Shown in pieces: positions 27,669 through 36,309 of a stretch of 64,000 nt of DNA (positions are counted from its first letter, which is position 1; every line of letters starts with the position of its first letter). The DNA comes from Pseudomonas sp. PIC25. GTDB taxonomy: Bacteria > Pseudomonadota > Gammaproteobacteria > Pseudomonadales > Pseudomonadaceae. The notes below the pieces were generated by a model. It was not told where the DNA came from. It saw only the letters and a program-made list of their open reading frames with translations, and made no database searches. The position numbers and the translations under genes were made by a program. Location of the stretch: NCBI RefSeq assembly GCF_002286785.1, contig NZ_MUJY01000046.1, positions 32,062 through 96,061 of the forward strand, given 5' to 3'.

Positions 27669-28304
27669 TCACCCGTTATCGTCTCCGAATAGATCCAGCG
27701 TGGGCCGTGACTCCGTGCTGTCGTGTCGTCCCCGGCGAGCACGCGGAGCCAGCAACTCGCTTTGCGCAACATCGCCCAAGGCATGCTGCAGGGCCGCACG
27801 CCAGCCCTTGCCGGCATCGAGCACGCCGCCGGTGGTCATGGCGGTCATACCGAACAGCCACCAGCGTTCCTCCGGCCGCAACGCCACCCAATTGCGCACG
27901 GCCACCGGAATCTTGTCCGTATCCATCCGCTCCACGGCCCAAGCGAGCACGCACAACTCCTTGCCCAAGAGACGGTCGACCAGGTTTTCCCCGACCTTCC
28001 AGGCGCTGGGCTTCAGGTTGTGCGCGGCCAATCTCGCATTGAACGCTCTTTGCACCTCGGCACGGATGGCTGTCCACCGGGGACGATCCAGCAGCACGCG
28101 GTCGATGACCGCATTGTCGCTGGCGGCCGCTTGCAACCCCAGGTATTCGGAGATCTGAATCTTGCCTGTGCTGCTCTTGGGGATGAACACCTTGAAATGA
28201 TGCGGGTCCGAGGTCGCAGGCACGCCAAAGCCTAGCGTGGGCTGTGCCTGCACGCGCGTCGGATCGGCTTTGGCGCTGGCGGCCTTGACTCGCGCCATGC
28301 TCAT
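27669..28304 (-). CDS. DUF3780 protein (anti-phage-associated)
   Basis: 211 residues, overlapping the DUF499 gene by 4 bp. The stretch LGFGVPATSDPHHFKVFIPK and the tryptophan-rich WALRPEERWWLFGMT-like region match DUF3780, a family recorded beside DUF499 and DUF1156 genes. No catalytic motif is visible. The last nine residues LDLFGDDNG include an L-x-L-F segment that resembles the beta-sliding-clamp binding motif. It may be an adaptor for the ATPase or methyltransferase. Confidence 0.8.
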   Translation of the reverse strand: MSMARVKAASAKADPTRVQAQPTLGFGVPATSDPHHFKVFIPKSSTGKIQISEYLGLQAAASDNAVIDRVLLDRPRWTAIRAEVQRAFNARLAAHNLKPSAWKVGENLVDRLLGKELCVLAWAVERMDTDKIPVAVRNWVALRPEERWWLFGMTAMTTGGVLDAGKGWRAALQHALGDVAQSELLAPRARRGRHDSTESRPTLDLFGDDNG

Positions 28305-31300
28305 TCCTCCTGGCTCACGTCACCGGGCTTGAGTTCGATGCCGGCGAGCTTCGCGAACTCCTTCAAGGCGAAGCCGGTGTCGAAGTGAATGCCATCGGCG
28401 ATGGCGATATTGACCAGTGCTTCCGGTTCCTTCAGAACCTCCCGGATGCTGTTGACGACACCTTCGATCACCGCGGCAGTGACTTGGCGCTCCTGGAAAC
28501 GCACGGTGACGGTGTTCTCGCCCTCGCCGATTTCGATGCGCACCCCTTTGAACAGCGCCGCCGGTTGATCCCTGAACCGATTGATCACACCAAACACGCG
28601 GTCGGTCGTGTCGAGCGCGACCTTCTTGCCTTGGAGTCGTGCCGGCTTGGCATCGACGATCTGCACGGTCTTGTCGCCACTGGCAGGAATCTGAAAGTCG
28701 GCCGTCTTGTTGGCGTCGCCGGCGCGCGCATAAACCAGCAGCCGGTAGCTTCCCGGACCGATCTCAAACGGATCGTCGTAACGGATGCCGTCCTTGGGGT
28801 TCGAGCCGTCCAGCGTGTAGAAGAGTTCGGCCCTCGGCACCGCTTCGAGGCGCACGAACCGCTTGTCTGCGGCAGGTTCCACCTGGTGGCGGATCTTGAG
28901 GTCGGCCAGCCAGCGCACCGGCGGCGCACTGTCGTACTGGCCGGTCGGCTCCTTGACCCAGAAGTACAGGGTGCCTTCACCCGTCGTGAAGTTGTCCAGG
29001 TCCTCGACCCTCTGATCCCTTTCAGAGACGTCCGGCCTGGTGGAATAGTAGACGACGGGGCTATCACCACCGTGACGTGGCGTCAGGCTCAGCACGGTCT
29101 CGGCCGTATCCGCTTTGACGTTGACGATGGAAACGTTGACCGTGGCCTTGTCCTTCGGGAACGGGCCTTTCTCGATGTAGCCGTCTTCACCCAGCCGCCA
29201 ACGACCCTGCTTGAGCGCCTCGGTCTTGAGCGCGTCCAGACCGCTTGCGCCCGGCATCCACGGCCAGATGGGGGAGCATTTGGCACGGGTGACCACGTCC
29301 TTCCACGGCGTGCGCCTGTTGTCCCTCCCGGATGGCCAGAGGTATTCCTCGGCCATCGCGAAGTATTCCCCCAGGTTGTCCTTGGTCAGTTCGGGCACCA
29401 GCTTGTAATCGGCGCGCGGGCTGGCCAGCAGCGCTTCGACCTGTGCCTCTGCCGACTGCTCATCTTTGCCGAGCTTCAATCCCTGATCGATGGTGACGCT
29501 AACCAACACGTCGCGGCCATCCACGGAATCGTTCACCGGGAAATACAGACGGTTATAGGCCGCTGACAATGCCTTGGTGAAGCGATCCTCAGCCTCTTCC
29601 AGGCGATCACGCGCTTCTTCGTACAGCGTGTCCCCAGACTTCAAGCGCTTGTGGATCTGTTCGATGGCATAAAGCTCTCGCAGGCGCTCTTCGACCGCAT
29701 CCGCGAGCAGGCTGTCCTGACCCGTCAGCACCAGTAGATTGTTTTTCTCTTGCTGGTAGTCGAAAAAGTTCTGCAACTGGCTGGGCGGCACTTTGCCATC
29801 GGGCTTGATCACGATAAGCGTGCGCGGCCCGCTGAGCCGAAGTTCATCCAGCTTCGGCAGTACCTGAACATCCTGATACGCAATCTTGCGTTCAGGTTGC
29901 AGGATGCCGGTCAGCCGGTTGATGAGCGCCTGGTCGATCTTTGGCTGCGGTACTTCCTTGGCGTTGCGCTCGATCTGGCGCGACAGATTCTCGGTTTCTT
30001 TGATAAAGAAACGCTGTTCCTCGCGGTGCAGGTACCAGGCCGACTCGCGCAAGCGTTGCAGCGTCTGCAGGAACTCGTCCGGCTTCCGCTGAGGTGCTGC
30101 GAGGAACTCGATCAGCTCGCTTTCCGACAAGCCGATTCGACCGCCCACGGCACGGGAAAGGCTGGAGGCCAAGAGCAAGGTCATGAGCTGCTGCGCGGCG
30201 TCGCCTCCGAGTTCGTCATCGACGTGCTCGGCGATGGCATTGCCGCTGTCAGCGATGTCACGTGTCACCGCGGGGATCAATTTCGGCGCGATGCGCTCGA
30301 TTTCGTCCTTGACTTGCTCGTCGTTGAGATTGAGGTGTTGGGTGCCGATGAGGAAGACGTCATCGGTTTCGCGGTCTTCAACGCTCTTGAGGACGCGCGC
30401 CGTAAACTGCATCAGGCCACGGGTCTGCCGAAAACCCTCATTCTCCTTGAACAGCGCGACAAGGTGCTTGAAAGATGGATGGAACGGATAGGTCTCGCGG
30501 ACTTGCTCGGCAATCTGTTCGATGCTGCTGGCGACGATGTAACCGCCGTCCTCGGCCTTCTTGATCTGCTGGGCGTACTCCTCCGCGACGTCGGCGATGA
30601 CACGCTCGTCGGGCAGCTCGTCGATGAGCCGCTTCTTCAGAATCTCGTAGATCTCATTGCCAGCCAGTTGTACCGGGGTGATGGTCATCGCCTGCCGGCG
30701 CGTCTCCTGCTGCAAGTTGGAAACCGCCTCGCGCAGTGCCTTGGTCTGGGCGCCGTAGCTACCAGACAGATTGGCGATGACGATGGCGCAGTTGGGTAGC
30801 TCCAGCGCGGCGCTCATCAGGCTGGAGAGGCTGTACACCACCATGTTGGCAAGCGTGCCTTGGCCGAAAACCTGGGTGCTGGCGTTGTCGAGATAAGGCG
30901 GCAGTTCGTCCAGGAGAATCAGTGTCGGCTTGTCGCCGAGGATCTCTTTCCACTTGCGCTGATCGACTGCCTTTGGACCGTTCACCCAGTAGGGCTTGAT
31001 GGCCTCTTCGGCGCCGAGTTGGCTGGCGATCTCGCCCCAGATGTAGTTGTCCGGGTTGTTGCGCCCGTTGAATGCGGCGATGCGAGCCTGACCGAAGTCG
31101 ATTCGGTCTATCAGGTCTTCCGGCAACTCCTCCGGACGCAGATGCGGGTGCCGGGCCAGCAGCCCGAGCGCGATCATCATGTGCGTCTTACCGCCACCCA
31201 TGGCCTGGGTCAGCTCGAACACCGCCTGATCCGACTTACCAGACAGTCGCAAAAGCCCTTCGCGGAAGAGCTGTTCCATGCCGTGAGTGACATAGTTTCG

Positions 31301-31426
31301 CGAGAAGAACTCGCGGCCGTCACCCTCGTCATTGATAAGCTCTGCCAGGTTTTCGATACCTTGACTCATCCGGTAGTCCCGGATGATCGGGTTGAAGCGG
31401 CAGGCCTGCCTGACCGTCTTGATCAT
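28301..31426 (-). CDS. DUF499 P-loop ATPase (anti-phage-associated)
   Basis: 1041 residues from ATG 31426, which overlaps the RHH gene stop by 4 bp (ATGA); the open frame extends further upstream but would cover that gene completely. Walker A MGGGKTH is at 76-82 (family signature TQAMGGGKTH) and Walker B LILLDELPPYLD at 168-179. The C-terminal third is beta-rich. DUF499 ATPases resemble the large P-loop proteins of BREX (BrxC-like) and Pgl-related systems, where they are needed for phage exclusion and DNA modification. It probably acts as the motor or assembly ATPase of this module. Confidence 0.9.
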   Translation of the reverse strand: MIKTVRQACRFNPIIRDYRMSQGIENLAELINDEGDGREFFSRNYVTHGMEQLFREGLLRLSGKSDQAVFELTQAMGGGKTHMMIALGLLARHPHLRPEELPEDLIDRIDFGQARIAAFNGRNNPDNYIWGEIASQLGAEEAIKPYWVNGPKAVDQRKWKEILGDKPTLILLDELPPYLDNASTQVFGQGTLANMVVYSLSSLMSAALELPNCAIVIANLSGSYGAQTKALREAVSNLQQETRRQAMTITPVQLAGNEIYEILKKRLIDELPDERVIADVAEEYAQQIKKAEDGGYIVASSIEQIAEQVRETYPFHPSFKHLVALFKENEGFRQTRGLMQFTARVLKSVEDRETDDVFLIGTQHLNLNDEQVKDEIERIAPKLIPAVTRDIADSGNAIAEHVDDELGGDAAQQLMTLLLASSLSRAVGGRIGLSESELIEFLAAPQRKPDEFLQTLQRLRESAWYLHREEQRFFIKETENLSRQIERNAKEVPQPKIDQALINRLTGILQPERKIAYQDVQVLPKLDELRLSGPRTLIVIKPDGKVPPSQLQNFFDYQQEKNNLLVLTGQDSLLADAVEERLRELYAIEQIHKRLKSGDTLYEEARDRLEEAEDRFTKALSAAYNRLYFPVNDSVDGRDVLVSVTIDQGLKLGKDEQSAEAQVEALLASPRADYKLVPELTKDNLGEYFAMAEEYLWPSGRDNRRTPWKDVVTRAKCSPIWPWMPGASGLDALKTEALKQGRWRLGEDGYIEKGPFPKDKATVNVSIVNVKADTAETVLSLTPRHGGDSPVVYYSTRPDVSERDQRVEDLDNFTTGEGTLYFWVKEPTGQYDSAPPVRWLADLKIRHQVEPAADKRFVRLEAVPRAELFYTLDGSNPKDGIRYDDPFEIGPGSYRLLVYARAGDANKTADFQIPASGDKTVQIVDAKPARLQGKKVALDTTDRVFGVINRFRDQPAALFKGVRIEIGEGENTVTVRFQERQVTAAVIEGVVNSIREVLKEPEALVNIAIADGIHFDTGFALKEFAKLAGIELKPGDVSQEE

Positions 31427-31620
31427 GAGCGCACTCCGTCGTTGTTTTTGGCTTCCGCGGAGAGCGGGACCTCGATGCCGCGCTGCTCGCAGTAGTCGCG
31501 AATCATCACCTCCACCATATTGGCGATGGATCGATGCTCCAAACTTGCGGCAGCGCGCAACGCTTCCTTGATCCCAGGATCGATTCGGAAGGTCAGCGTG
31601 GCGGTCTTGCTTGCGGCCAT
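31423..31620 (-). CDS. Ribbon-helix-helix DNA-binding protein, first gene of the defence operon
   Basis: 65 residues from ATG 31620. The sequence TATLTFRIDPGIKEALRAAA followed by HRSIANMVEVMIRDYC is a ribbon-helix-helix (CopG/Arc-like) pattern: a short strand, then two helices. RHH proteins bind DNA as dimers and often autoregulate. A palindromic repeat lies just upstream of the start codon (31645-31663), which fits an autoregulatory operator. The stop overlaps the DUF499 start, so it leads the operon. Confidence 0.78.
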   Translation of the reverse strand: MAASKTATLTFRIDPGIKEALRAAASLEHRSIANMVEVMIRDYCEQRGIEVPLSAEAKNNDGVRS

Positions 31621-31644
31621 AGCCTCTCCAGGAACCACTGCAAA

Positions 31645-31663
31645 TGTACTGCAATGTACAGTA
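31645..31663. promoter_or_regulatory. Candidate operator for the RHH regulator
   Basis: TACTG (31647-31651) and CAGTA (31659-31663) form an inverted repeat, and TGTAC is repeated with a 10-bp period (31645 and 31655). It lies 25-43 bp upstream of the RHH start in the gap between two divergent transcription units. RHH dimers usually bind such short repeated half-sites. Confidence 0.45.
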
Positions 31664-31888
31664 GGCAAGTCTGATGCACAACACAAAGCTGCCAATGGCG
31701 TGCTTTCTGCTGAGAGCAGACCGCCTCCGAACGGGTGAGGCCATTTGCGGTAGCGCCAGCCACCTCCTGCTCCGATAGCGCCCGTCGACCACAGAAAATT
31801 CCGGTGCACCACCAGTTCCGATTGTTTGCGGCACACCCCGGCCTCACGCCGCAGCATCCCGCCATCCAGACGACTGCGGAACGGCGTG

Positions 31889-32254
31889 ATGACACCCCTT
31901 GGCAACCCGACGACCCCCTACCGCCGCCTGCCGGCCCTGACCTTGGCGTTGACCATCGCTCTGGCCGGCGCATCGCCCGCATCGGCCGGCGATGTCACCA
32001 CTGAACACGAGCAACTGGCCGCCCTCGCGCGCCAGCTCGACCTGATCGACCGACTGGCCGAGCACGCCGCCAACACCGCGCCGCAGGCGCGCGCCCGCTA
32101 CCACTTCGACTACGCCCGGCTGCGCGCCGACCTGAAGCGCGTGCGCACCGGCGTGCAGGACTTCCTCGTGCCCCAGCGCGCCCAGCCGCGCGATCCCGTG
32201 CCGCTGGCCGGCGACTACCTGCGCCGCGACGAACAGGCGGAGCCCTCGCCATGA
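31889..32254 (+). CDS. RAQPRD-family ICE transfer protein
   Basis: 121 residues from ATG 31889 (an upstream ATG at 31826 is possible but would place arginine-rich sequence before the signal peptide). A signal peptide ends in ASPASAGD. The mature helical protein ends with VPQRAQPRDP, the family-naming RAQPRD motif. It is periplasmic and required in PFGI-1-like transfer regions, though its molecular role is unknown. It overlaps the next gene by 4 bp. It restarts the plus-strand transfer genes after the cargo operon and therefore needs a promoter in 31621-31888, where I see no convincing -35/-10 pair. Confidence 0.85.
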   Translation: MTPLGNPTTPYRRLPALTLALTIALAGASPASAGDVTTEHEQLAALARQLDLIDRLAEHAANTAPQARARYHFDYARLRADLKRVRTGVQDFLVPQRAQPRDPVPLAGDYLRRDEQAEPSP

Positions 32255-32484
32255 CCGCCGAGCAGATCGCCGCCTTCCAGGCCAACGGCGGCTTTGCGCC
32301 CTCGGCTGTGTCCGTCGTGGTGCTCGGCTTCGTGTTCGCGGTGCTCCTGTTGTGGGGCGTGTGGGCCATGCGCACGGCCTACGTGGGCTGGGCCGAGAAC
32401 CGCATCAACCAACGTCAGTTCCTGGGCGTCTGCATCCGCTTCGTCGCGATGTACCTGGTGCTGACCTTCTTCCTCCTCTCCTGA
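32251..32484 (+). CDS. PFL_4701-family small membrane protein (TIGR03758)
   Basis: 77 residues with two membrane helices (about 18-42 and 62-77). NQRQFLGVCIRFVAMYLVLTFFL is family-typical. It is a small inner-membrane part of the type G mating apparatus, encoded just before the pilin-like gene. The start is set by the 4-bp overlap with the RAQPRD gene. Confidence 0.83.
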   Translation: MTAEQIAAFQANGGFAPSAVSVVVLGFVFAVLLLWGVWAMRTAYVGWAENRINQRQFLGVCIRFVAMYLVLTFFLLS

Positions 32485-32506
32485 CCACCACGAAGGGCCA
32501 TCGATC

Positions 32507-32875
32507 ATGCATACGCCTCCGACTACCTCTCGCGTTCCCTCGCGCATCGCCGCGCTGCTGGCACCACTGGCGCTCCTGGGGCTGCCGCCATCCGCGTTCG
32601 CGCAGGGCCTGCCGACCATGGAAGACCCCTCCCGCGGCCAGGGCAGCGGCCTCATGCAGACGCTGCAGAACTACGGCTACGACATCGTGATGCTGATCGC
32701 GCTGCTCGTGGTCGCCTCGATGTTCGTCGGCGTCTGCTACCACGCCTACACCCGCTACTCCGAGATTCACACGGGTCGCGCCACCTGGGGCCAGTTCGGG
32801 CTGACCGTCGCCGTGGGTGCGATCCTGTTGGTGGTCGGCATCTGGCTGCTGACCAAAGCCACCGGCGTGCTGTAA
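32507..32875 (+). CDS. PFL_4702-family pilin-like membrane protein (TIGR03745)
   Basis: 122 residues. A signal peptide (cleavage near SAFAQ) is followed by two hydrophobic helices (about 57-77 and 97-117). Size, signal peptide and two helices are those of VirB2/TraA-type conjugative pilins, and the gene position before the TraL-like gene agrees. It probably forms the extracellular pilus or the lining of the channel. Confidence 0.8.
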   Translation: MHTPPTTSRVPSRIAALLAPLALLGLPPSAFAQGLPTMEDPSRGQGSGLMQTLQNYGYDIVMLIALLVVASMFVGVCYHAYTRYSEIHTGRATWGQFGLTVAVGAILLVVGIWLLTKATGVL

Positions 32876-32887
32876 GGGCTGCGCGCG

Positions 32888-33298
32888 ATGGCCACCCCCG
32901 CGGAGACAGCGCGCGACGCGCTGGTGACGTTCCTGCCGCACCGGTTGAATCGCCAGCCGGTGGTCGTGCGCGGACTGACCGCCGATGAGCTGTGGATCTG
33001 CGCCGGCCTGTCGGCCGCCGCCGGGCTGGTGCTCGGTATGCCATTGGCCTGGCTGACGCGCAGCATCGCCATGGTGCCCACGCTGATCGTCGCGGGCATC
33101 GCGCTCGGCGTCTTCGTCGGCGGTGGCTTCCTGCGCAGCCAGAAGCGCGGCCGTCCTGACACCTGGCTGTACCGGCAGCTTCAGTGGCGGCTGACCTTGC
33201 GCTACCCGGCGCTCGCCGCTCACCTGGGCGGGTGCCGTCTGGTCACCCGCACCGGCTGGTGGAGCACGCGGCGCACGGCCGATCGGGGTGCGGCATGA
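32888..33298 (+). CDS. VirB3/TraL-like inner-membrane protein (TIGR03750)
   Basis: 136 residues. FLPHRLNRQPVVVRGLTADEL is the family motif, followed by two close membrane helices (about 37-57 and 61-82). The C-terminal cytoplasmic tail is basic. By size and position it corresponds to TraL/VirB3, which works with the VirB4-type ATPase at the inner membrane. ATGA overlap with the next gene. Confidence 0.82.
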   Translation: MATPAETARDALVTFLPHRLNRQPVVVRGLTADELWICAGLSAAAGLVLGMPLAWLTRSIAMVPTLIVAGIALGVFVGGGFLRSQKRGRPDTWLYRQLQWRLTLRYPALAAHLGGCRLVTRTGWWSTRRTADRGAA

Positions 33299-33969
33299 GC
33301 CGTTTCAGGAATGAGGTCGCGCACCTGCAGGCACACGTGAAGACGCTGCGCCTGGGCGGCGCGGCGCTGTTCGTGGTGGCGCTGCTGCTCGGTTTCGGCT
33401 GGTGGAGCGCGCCGCGCGATCTGACCATCCACGTGCCGCCCGACCTGCGCTCGGGCAGCGTGCGCAAGTGGTGGGACGTGCCGCCCGAGAGCGTGTACGC
33501 GTTCAGCTTCTACATCTGGCAGCAAGTGCAGCGCTGGCCCACCAACGGCGAGACCGACTACCCGCGCAACCTGCACGCGCTGTCGGCCTACCTCACGCCG
33601 AGCTGCCGGGCCTTCCTGCAACAGGACTACGAGTACCGTCGCTCGAGCGGCGAGCTGCGGCAGCGCGTGCGTGGCATCTACGAGATTCCCGGCCGCGGCT
33701 ATGGCGACAGCCCCAGCACGCGCGTCAAGGCGGTCTCCGACCGCGACTGGATCGTCACGCTGGACGTGAGCGCCGACGAGTACCACGGCTCCGAGCAGGT
33801 CAAGCGTGCCCTGGTGCGCTACGCCCTCAAGGTGGTGCGCATGGACGTCGATCCCGAGCGCAACCCCTTCGGCCTGGCGCTGGACTGCCATGCCAGCGCG
33901 CCTCAGCGCATCGAGACGTCGCCGACGCCCGGCGCCGCAGCCGGCCACTCGCAGGGAGACTCCCCATGA
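33295..33969 (+). CDS. VirB8/TraE-like DUF2895 protein (PFL_4703 family, TIGR03746)
   Basis: 224 residues. A short cytoplasmic N-terminus and one membrane helix (about 20-38) precede a periplasmic domain with VPPDLRSGSVRKWWDVPPESVYAF and FYIWQQVQRWPTNGETDYPRN, the hallmark of DUF2895. VirB8-type proteins form the inner-membrane assembly platform of the mating pore. The start overlaps the preceding stop by 4 bp. Confidence 0.87.
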   Translation: MSRFRNEVAHLQAHVKTLRLGGAALFVVALLLGFGWWSAPRDLTIHVPPDLRSGSVRKWWDVPPESVYAFSFYIWQQVQRWPTNGETDYPRNLHALSAYLTPSCRAFLQQDYEYRRSSGELRQRVRGIYEIPGRGYGDSPSTRVKAVSDRDWIVTLDVSADEYHGSEQVKRALVRYALKVVRMDVDPERNPFGLALDCHASAPQRIETSPTPGAAAGHSQGDSP

Positions 33970-34871
33970 AACGCCATGCCCTGTCGGCCTTGGCCGGCGT
34001 CTTGCTGTGGCTCGCGCTCGCGCCGGCCCAGGCTGTGGAAATCCTGCGCTGGGAGCGCCTGCCGCTGGCGGTGCCGCTGGTGGTCGGCCAGGAGCGGGTG
34101 ATCTTCATCGACCGCAACGTGCGTGTCGGCGTACCGGACAGCGCGGCCGCGCACCTGCGGGTGCAGAGCGCGGGTGGTGCGATCTACCTGCGGGCGAGCG
34201 AGCCGCTGCCGCCGACGCGGCTGCAGTTGCAGGACGTGGAGTCCGGCGCGCTGATTCTCCTCGACATCGCCGCCGAACCAGCGCAGGACGGACAGCCGCC
34301 GCTGGAGCCGGTGCGCATCGTGGACGCGCAGCAGTCGCCCGCCACGCGCTACGGCGGCGAGACGGCCAACGCCACGGAAGCCGCCGCGCCGGATCGGCGA
34401 GTGCGCAAGCGCGAAACACCCGTCCCGGTCGTGCTGACACGCTACGCCGCGCAGAACCTGTACGCGCCGCTGCGTACCGTCGAGCCGGTCGCCGGGATCG
34501 GCCGCGTGAACCTGCGCCGCGACCTCCCGCTGGACACCCTGCTGCCGACGCTGCCGGTGCAGGCGCGGGCCTTGGCTGCCTGGCGGCTCGAAGACCAGTG
34601 GGTGACGGCGGTGCGGCTCACCAACACGGCGGCGCGCTGGCTGGACCTCGATCCGCGTGCGCTGCAGGGCAATTTCGTGGCGGCCACCTTCCAGCACCCG
34701 AACCTGGGGCCGGCCGGCCAGGCGTCCGACACCACCGTGGTCTACCTGGTCACGCGCGGCCGCGGTCTGGCCGAGGCGCTGCTGCCCAGGCTGAGCCCCA
34801 TCGACGCCAGCGTGAACCTGCCGCCGTCCGGTGCCGCCGGCACGGCAGGAGGAGCGTCCGATGAAAAGTAA
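33966..34871 (+). CDS. VirB9/TraK-like DUF3438 protein (PFL_4704 family, TIGR03749)
   Basis: 301 residues with a signal peptide ending in APAQA. The mature protein begins VEILRWERLPLAVPLVVGQERVIF, the DUF3438 signature, and is rich in beta strands. It is thought to be the outer-membrane core component equivalent to VirB9/TraK. It starts by a 4-bp overlap and ends 11 bp inside the next gene. Confidence 0.87.
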   Translation: MKRHALSALAGVLLWLALAPAQAVEILRWERLPLAVPLVVGQERVIFIDRNVRVGVPDSAAAHLRVQSAGGAIYLRASEPLPPTRLQLQDVESGALILLDIAAEPAQDGQPPLEPVRIVDAQQSPATRYGGETANATEAAAPDRRVRKRETPVPVVLTRYAAQNLYAPLRTVEPVAGIGRVNLRRDLPLDTLLPTLPVQARALAAWRLEDQWVTAVRLTNTAARWLDLDPRALQGNFVAATFQHPNLGPAGQASDTTVVYLVTRGRGLAEALLPRLSPIDASVNLPPSGAAGTAGGASDEK

Positions 34872-36309
34872 CCCGCTGCTCAAGTGGCTGCTGATCCCCG
34901 TGATCCTGCTGCTGGTGTTCGTCGGCATCAAGCTGTTCTCCGGCCCCGCCGGCCAGCGGCCCGCTCTGTCGGGCACGGCCGACCCGCTCACGCCCGAGGA
35001 GATGAAGGCCCTGGGCATCGAGGGCGACACGCCGCGCGACACGGTGGCCACGCTGGTCGCGCAGGTGAAGCAGTTGCGCACCGAGCTGCAGACCGCACTG
35101 GGCGACAACCGGCAGCAGAAGGCCGAGAACGAGCGCCTGCGCACCCGCGAGAGCGCGATCGACCAGCGCATCCAGACCGCGCTCGAAAGCGAACGCAGCC
35201 GCTTGCAGCAGGAACGCGAGCAGGTGGCGAGCGAGAAGCAGCAGACGCAGGGGCTGCTGCAGGATCTGCAGCAACGGCTCGATGGCCTCTCCGGCAAAGG
35301 CGGCCAGGTCGACCTGCCCGTCGGGCTGGGCCTGGAAGAAGGCGACGGCAAGCGCTTCGGCAACCATGACGGCAGCGGCGCAGGCAACGGCACACACTGG
35401 GTCGAACCGGGCGATGCCAAGACCGATGCCCGCAACAGCAGCAAGGAACCGAGCTTTCCGCTGAGCTTCGGCCCGGCGCAGAAAACCCTGTCGGCCGCCG
35501 TGGAGTCCGTCGCCGATGCCGGCGGGCGTGCGGTGGTCGGCGCCGTGGGCGCGACCACGACGCCGTTCTACACGGTGCCGCGCAATGCAACGCTGATGGG
35601 ATCGGTGGCGATGACGGCGCTGATCGGCCGCGTGCCCATCGATGGCACGGTCAATGACCCGTACCCCTTCAAGGTGCTGATCGGCCCGGACAACCTGACG
35701 GCAAACGGCATCGACATCCCCGACGTGGCCGGTGCCGTGGTCAGCGGCACGGCCTCGGGGGATTGGACGCTTTCGTGCGTGCGCGGGCAAATCCGTTCGG
35801 TCACTTTCGTGTTCCACGACGGCACCATCCGCACCGTGCCCGAGGACGGCAACCGGGACCAGCGCGGCGGGCAAGCCAACGGCACGACCCAGGACGGCCT
35901 GGGCTGGATCAGCGATCCCTACGGCATTCCCTGCGTCAGCGGCGAGCGGCGCAGCAACGCGCAGCAGTACCTCGGCAGCCAGGCGTTGATCACCGCGGCC
36001 GGCGCGGGCGCGGCCTCGCTCATCAAATCCGACAACGGCAGCGTCGCCGTGGTCGCCAACAGCAACGGCTCGCTCGGCACGGTCGGCATCGGCGGCAACG
36101 AAGCGATGGGCCGCATCCTGGCCGGTGGCGTGCGCGACATGGCCGATTGGGTCAACAAGTTGTATGGCCAGGCCTTCGCGGCCGTCTACGTGCAGCCCGG
36201 CGCCAGGGTCGCCGTGCATCTGGAGCAGCCGCTCCACATCGACCACGACGCCCAGGGGCGTCGGGTGAACCACCGCATCGGAGAAGCCCATGCCTCGGAC
36301 CTGGATTGA
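34861..36309 (+). CDS. VirB10/TraB-like protein (PFL_4705 family, TIGR03752)
   Basis: 482 residues. One N-terminal membrane helix (about 8-24) is followed by a coiled coil (about 55-145, ERSRLQQEREQVASEKQQTQ) and a TraB/VirB10-like beta-barrel domain (TTTPFYTVPRNATLMGSVAMTALIGRVP, then GQAFAAVYVQPGARVAVHLEQ). It spans the envelope from inner membrane to outer-membrane core. The start ATG 34861 sits after GGAGCG within the previous gene. Confidence 0.88.
   Translation: MKSNPLLKWLLIPVILLLVFVGIKLFSGPAGQRPALSGTADPLTPEEMKALGIEGDTPRDTVATLVAQVKQLRTELQTALGDNRQQKAENERLRTRESAIDQRIQTALESERSRLQQEREQVASEKQQTQGLLQDLQQRLDGLSGKGGQVDLPVGLGLEEGDGKRFGNHDGSGAGNGTHWVEPGDAKTDARNSSKEPSFPLSFGPAQKTLSAAVESVADAGGRAVVGAVGATTTPFYTVPRNATLMGSVAMTALIGRVPIDGTVNDPYPFKVLIGPDNLTANGIDIPDVAGAVVSGTASGDWTLSCVRGQIRSVTFVFHDGTIRTVPEDGNRDQRGGQANGTTQDGLGWISDPYGIPCVSGERRSNAQQYLGSQALITAAGAGAASLIKSDNGSVAVVANSNGSLGTVGIGGNEAMGRILAGGVRDMADWVNKLYGQAFAAVYVQPGARVAVHLEQPLHIDHDAQGRRVNHRIGEAHASDLD

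Noticed and set aside
31427..31834. Upstream extension of the DUF499 frame by 136 codons
   Set aside because: It would fully cover the RHH gene and its upstream operator. ATG 31426 with the ATGA overlap and the family-typical start is better.
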